Assembly: GCF_026015295.1 (NCBI RefSeq)
Contig: NZ_JAPDUW010000001.1
Coordinates: 186,001-250,000, forward strand
Direction of reading: 5' to 3'
Length of the DNA stretch: 64,000 nucleotides
Origin: Segatella copri
GTDB lineage: Bacteria > Bacteroidota > Bacteroidia > Bacteroidales > Bacteroidaceae
The notes beneath the pieces were generated by a model. That model made no database searches. It saw only the letters and a program-made list of their open reading frames with translations, and had not been told where the DNA came from. Numbering within the stretch: position 1 is the stretch's first letter; the number at the start of each line of letters is the position of its first letter. The position numbers and the translations under genes are program-made. Below are positions 61,050-64,000 of this stretch, piece by piece.

Positions 61050-61134
61050 GTTAAGTGAAGAGTGAAGAACGAAGAATGAATAATTTTGAGGCTTTACTCA
61101 TCTTACAAGTTAAACGTTCAAATTTCAAATTTTT

Positions 61135-62583
61135 ATGAAAACAATTTGTTTATATTTCGAGATACATCAGATTACCCATCTGAAACGCTACCGCTTCTTC
61201 GACATCGGTACCGACCATTATTACTATGATGACTACGAGAACGACCGTAGCATCAACGAGATTGCTGAGCGCTCTTATATGCCAGCCTTGAATGCCCTTC
61301 AGGAGATGATTGAAAAGAACGGCAAGTATTTCAAGGTAGCTTTCTCGCTTTCGGGTGTGGGTATGGAGCAGTTGGAACTTCATGCTCCTCAGGTACTGGA
61401 GAAGCTTCAGCAGCTCAACAATACGGGTTGTGTAGAGTTCCTGGCTGAGCCTTACTCTCACGGACTTGCTTCTCTGGTTAATGAGGCAAGTTTCAAGGAT
61501 GAGGTGATGCGCCAGTGTACTAAGATTGAGGAATATTTCGGAAAGAAACCTACCGTATTGCGCAACTCTTCGCTCATCTACAGCGATGATATCGGTAACG
61601 ATGTTGCCAACATGGGATTCATTGGTATGCTCACCGAGGGTGCCAAGCACGTGCTTGGCTGGAAGTCTCCTCACTATGTTTACCATTGCGCCCTGAACCC
61701 TAAGTTGAAGCTCCTTTTGCGCGATGTGAACCTGAGCGATGATATCTCTCTGCGCTTCAGCAACAGCGATTGGGACGGCTATCCACTCTTTGCCGACAAC
61801 TATATGAACCGGATTGCTGCCTTCCCAGAGGAGGAGCAGGTTATCAATATCTTCATGGAGCTTTCTGCTCTTGGTATTGCCCAGCCTCTGTCAAGCAACA
61901 TCCTCGAGTTTATGAAGGCTTTGCCTCAGTGTGCCAAGGACCGTGGCATCACTTTCTCAACACCTTCAGAAATCTGCAAGAAGATCAAGTCGGTAGGCGA
62001 GGTGAATGTGCCTGATACCTTGAGTTGGGTAGACGAGGAGCGTGATGTAAGTTCATGGTTGGGTAACCCGATGCAGCGTGAGGCTTTCAACAAGCTTTAC
62101 AGTGTGGCAGACCGTGTACGTATCGCCAACGATCCACGTATCAATCAGGACTGGGATTACCTGCAGGCAAGTAACAACTTCCGCTTCATGACTACCAAGC
62201 CAAGCAATGTGGGTCTTGACAGAGGTATCTATTCAAGTCCTTTCGATGCTTTCACTAACTATATGAACATTCTTGGCGACTTCATCACCCGAGTAAACGA
62301 CCTCTATCCTGCTGATGTTGATAACGATCAGCTTGAGGGCCTGCTTACTACCATCAAGAATCAGGATGAAGAGCTTGAGATGAAGGACAAGGAGATTGTC
62401 CGTCTTCAGGCTAAGATTGAAAAGATAGAGAAGGAGGCTGAGAAGCACCATGGCGAGAAGCCTGCTAAGGCTGCTCCTGCCAAGAAGGCCGCAGCTAAGC
62501 CTGCAGCCAAGAAGACTCCTGCCAAGAAGGCTCCTGCCAAGAAAACAACAAAGGCAGAGCCTACAGAAGAAAAGAAAGATTAG
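61135..62583 (+). CDS. GH57 alpha-amylase/glucanotransferase-like protein with Lys/Ala/Pro tail
   Basis: 482 residues. GH57 parts: ICLYFEIHQITHLKRYRFFD, FSLSGVGMEQLE, and CVEFLAEPYSHGLASLV, where the Glu is likely the nucleophile; the late acid Asp (RFSNSDWDGYPLFA) fits. It acts on alpha-1,4-glucan. A coiled coil (about residues 400-440, LEMKDKEIVRLQAKIEKIEK) leads to a 40-residue tail of PAKKA-like repeats (AKKAPAKKTTKAEP) similar to histone H1-type sequences. Third gene of the operon after an 85-base gap with gtgaagagtgaaga repeats. Confidence 0.9.
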   Translation: MKTICLYFEIHQITHLKRYRFFDIGTDHYYYDDYENDRSINEIAERSYMPALNALQEMIEKNGKYFKVAFSLSGVGMEQLELHAPQVLEKLQQLNNTGCVEFLAEPYSHGLASLVNEASFKDEVMRQCTKIEEYFGKKPTVLRNSSLIYSDDIGNDVANMGFIGMLTEGAKHVLGWKSPHYVYHCALNPKLKLLLRDVNLSDDISLRFSNSDWDGYPLFADNYMNRIAAFPEEEQVINIFMELSALGIAQPLSSNILEFMKALPQCAKDRGITFSTPSEICKKIKSVGEVNVPDTLSWVDEERDVSSWLGNPMQREAFNKLYSVADRVRIANDPRINQDWDYLQASNNFRFMTTKPSNVGLDRGIYSSPFDAFTNYMNILGDFITRVNDLYPADVDNDQLEGLLTTIKNQDEELEMKDKEIVRLQAKIEKIEKEAEKHHGEKPAKAAPAKKAAAKPAAKKTPAKKAPAKKTTKAEPTEEKKD

Positions 62584-62608
62584 AATTTTTAGATTACTCA
62601 TAAAGATT

Positions 62609-62646
62609 AATCCCCCTCGCTGCATTGATTTGCAATGAGGGGGATT
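62609..62646 (+). terminator. Terminator of the alpha-glucan operon
   Basis: Stem aatccccctc-(gc)-tgca / tgca-(at)-gagggggatt around ttgatt, followed by a T-run. Confidence 0.85.
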
Positions 62647-62695
62647 TTTTAATTTCCCAAAATATTCTCTGAAATAACGCGTTAGCTGGAAAGCG

Positions 62696-64000
62696 TTATT
62701 TTTCGAAATGAATCCAGTCTACGTCGAAGAAGGCAGCATCGTTCTTCTTGGCTGTGCGGGTGTTGAAGAAACCGAGCTTGGCACCTATCCACTTGCCTTC
62801 GCGTACAGTAAACGGATTGCCTATCTTGATAAACTTCTTACCATCCAGACTGTAGCTCCATTCAGCGATAGCCTGTATCTGGTTGGCGATGCCTTCGCTA
62901 TGAACCTTCACGCGGAGCCATACATCCTGGGTAGCGATGCGGGAAGAAGGAATATCATCTACGGCATACTTCACGGTGTAAGGTTGAGGCTGCTTGCTGG
63001 TCTTGATGGCCACTTGCTTTACCACCTTCTCAGCCTTTCCCTTCTCAGCCTTCTCGCAGGTTACATATTGCAAAACAACACCCTCTTCCTTGGTATCAAC
63101 AAACTTGAGTGCCGCATAGTCCATGCCTTGCATGATCATGCCGGCGCTTTCGCCCAATACCTTATCATTTTCCTTGTAAGCCTCGGTGCGGTTAGGTATG
63201 AACTTCACCTTGGCAGTAGCAGTAAAGTTCTCGGTAGGGAGTTTCTGGAGCAGGAGGTTTGGCAAATCATACAGGTTCTTTACATCTTCTGCCTGCTGCA
63301 CGCCATAGAGACGCAACTTGGAGTTCTTGGCATCACAGAAGTACCAGTACTGACTGTAAGGACCGTTCCACTGCCATTGCAGACCTAAATCTACGCTGTT
63401 GAAATCATCCGATTCCTTAGGCTGGAAGTTACCGCTTGATGGCAGGTTTGGCTTCTTCCATTGCTGAACAGGGTCACCGCAGCCGTCACCATCCTTGTCG
63501 TCTCCGATAACGAGCCAGTCGTTTACCCATTTGGCTGGTTGCAGATGAACCACACGACCATAAGCATGCTTATCCTGGAAGTGGAGGAACCAGTCTTCGC
63601 CGTTCTGGGTATCTACCCATGCACCCTGGTGAGGGCCGTTTACCTTCTTGTTCTTTCCCTGTGCCATGCCCACATACTCCTCGTAAGGACCGTATGGATT
63701 CTTGGAACGCAGTTCTACCTGCCAGCCATACTTTACTCCGCCCGCAGGACTCATGATATAATAATATCCGTTGCGCTTGTAGAATTTGGTTCCCTCGATG
63801 GTAGGCTGGTCTTCGTGACCATCATATACGATGCGTGAAGGACCGGTAACCTTGGTTCCGTCTGGTGACATTGGAGCCACGAAGAGCACTGACTTGATGC
63901 CGGCTCTTGAACCGGCGCATCCATGTGAAAGATAAGCCTTGCCGTCCTCATCCCAAAGAGGGCAGCAGTCGATAAGACCTTTTCCCTTCATCACCCAGGT
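62696..64000 (-). CDS. Glycoside hydrolase family 43 protein (cut by window edge)
   Basis: The frame is open to base 64000, so the 5' part including the signal peptide is missing; about 434 residues remain. The five-bladed propeller part has LIDCCPLWDEDGKAYLSHG, IEGTKFYKRNGYYYIMSPAGG (acid residue loop), NGPHQGAWVDTQNGEDWFLHFQD. The C-terminal ~210 residues, starting about DDFNSVDLGLQWQWNG, are the lectin-like GH43 beta-sandwich (GH43_C2 type) with LGFFNTRTAKKNDAAFFDVDWI. It likely acts on arabinan, xylan or related plant glycans. Convergent with the GH57 gene. Confidence 0.88.
   Translation of the reverse strand, partial: TWVMKGKGLIDCCPLWDEDGKAYLSHGCAGSRAGIKSVLFVAPMSPDGTKVTGPSRIVYDGHEDQPTIEGTKFYKRNGYYYIMSPAGGVKYGWQVELRSKNPYGPYEEYVGMAQGKNKKVNGPHQGAWVDTQNGEDWFLHFQDKHAYGRVVHLQPAKWVNDWLVIGDDKDGDGCGDPVQQWKKPNLPSSGNFQPKESDDFNSVDLGLQWQWNGPYSQYWYFCDAKNSKLRLYGVQQAEDVKNLYDLPNLLLQKLPTENFTATAKVKFIPNRTEAYKENDKVLGESAGMIMQGMDYAALKFVDTKEEGVVLQYVTCEKAEKGKAEKVVKQVAIKTSKQPQPYTVKYAVDDIPSSRIATQDVWLRVKVHSEGIANQIQAIAEWSYSLDGKKFIKIGNPFTVREGKWIGAKLGFFNTRTAKKNDAAFFDVDWIHFEK

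Overview
The window looks like a chromosomal segment of a Prevotellaceae bacterium, most likely the Prevotella/Segatella copri group. This rests on promoters of the Bacteroidota type (TAnnTTTGY about 20 bp after TTTG) in front of most genes, on fimbrillin lipoproteins, on families largely restricted to Bacteroidota (DUF4248, smalltalk, DUF6048, DUF6452, DUF6169, HU-like proteins), and on the housekeeping set. Species assignment is inference; no rRNA gene is present.

Accessory part (1 to about 13.7 kb). Two fimbrillin-type surface protein genes (the first cut by the window edge) are followed by a LytTR regulator gene and a tight four-gene operon: two DUF2589 proteins, a small zinc-ribbon protein and a divergent endonuclease/exonuclease/phosphatase (EEP) fold protein. 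Two 9-bp direct repeats with a 12-bp spacer, the classic LytTR operator layout, sit just upstream of the operon's promoter. I consider this the best candidate for an undescribed system. Next is a patchwork of defence- or toxin-like genes between four copies of a 43-bp palindromic repeat: an Rpn-type PD-(D/E)XK nuclease, a DUF6169 gene with an overlapping small ORF, an ATPase relic, an Rpn copy with only its C-terminal region left, and a DUF1016/YhcG nuclease that shares an identical 37-bp promoter block with Rpn in opposite orientation. Then comes a replicon-like locus: amidase, smalltalk and HU-like genes on the minus strand, a 5 x 22 bp tandem array, a 350-nt structured leader, a Rep_3-type initiator gene and DUF4248.

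Core part (13.7 to 64 kb). Mostly housekeeping: ribH, a TPR membrane protein, recF and a DUF721 gene; a minus-strand block with 5-formyl-THF cyclo-ligase, S41 protease, dCMP deaminase, M3 peptidase, Crp/Fnr regulator, ApbE, envelope proteins, a GT2 and DUF4199; SRP RNA with tRNA-Thr; mutS2, thiamine genes and a radical SAM gene; tRNA-Ser, thyX, trmO, GH28, tRNA-Phe, thiL, a purine nucleoside phosphorylase, lpxK and sppA; an esterase; two polysaccharide precursor enzymes (undecaprenyl-phosphate sugar transferase, manC); groES-groEL; a candidate small RNA; an AmgK-like kinase fused to a RapZ C-terminal domain next to a MurU-like nucleotidyltransferase; guaA, mscL, gap, miaA and a lipid kinase; a Crp/Fnr gene divergent from a glycogen/alpha-glucan operon (debranching enzyme, GT4, GH57); and a GH43 gene cut by the right edge.

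Two inverted copies of a 250-280 bp MITE-like palindromic element, each flanked by a 6-7 bp direct repeat, lie at 17.0 and 22.3 kb. No CRISPR array, complete insertion sequence or prophage is visible.
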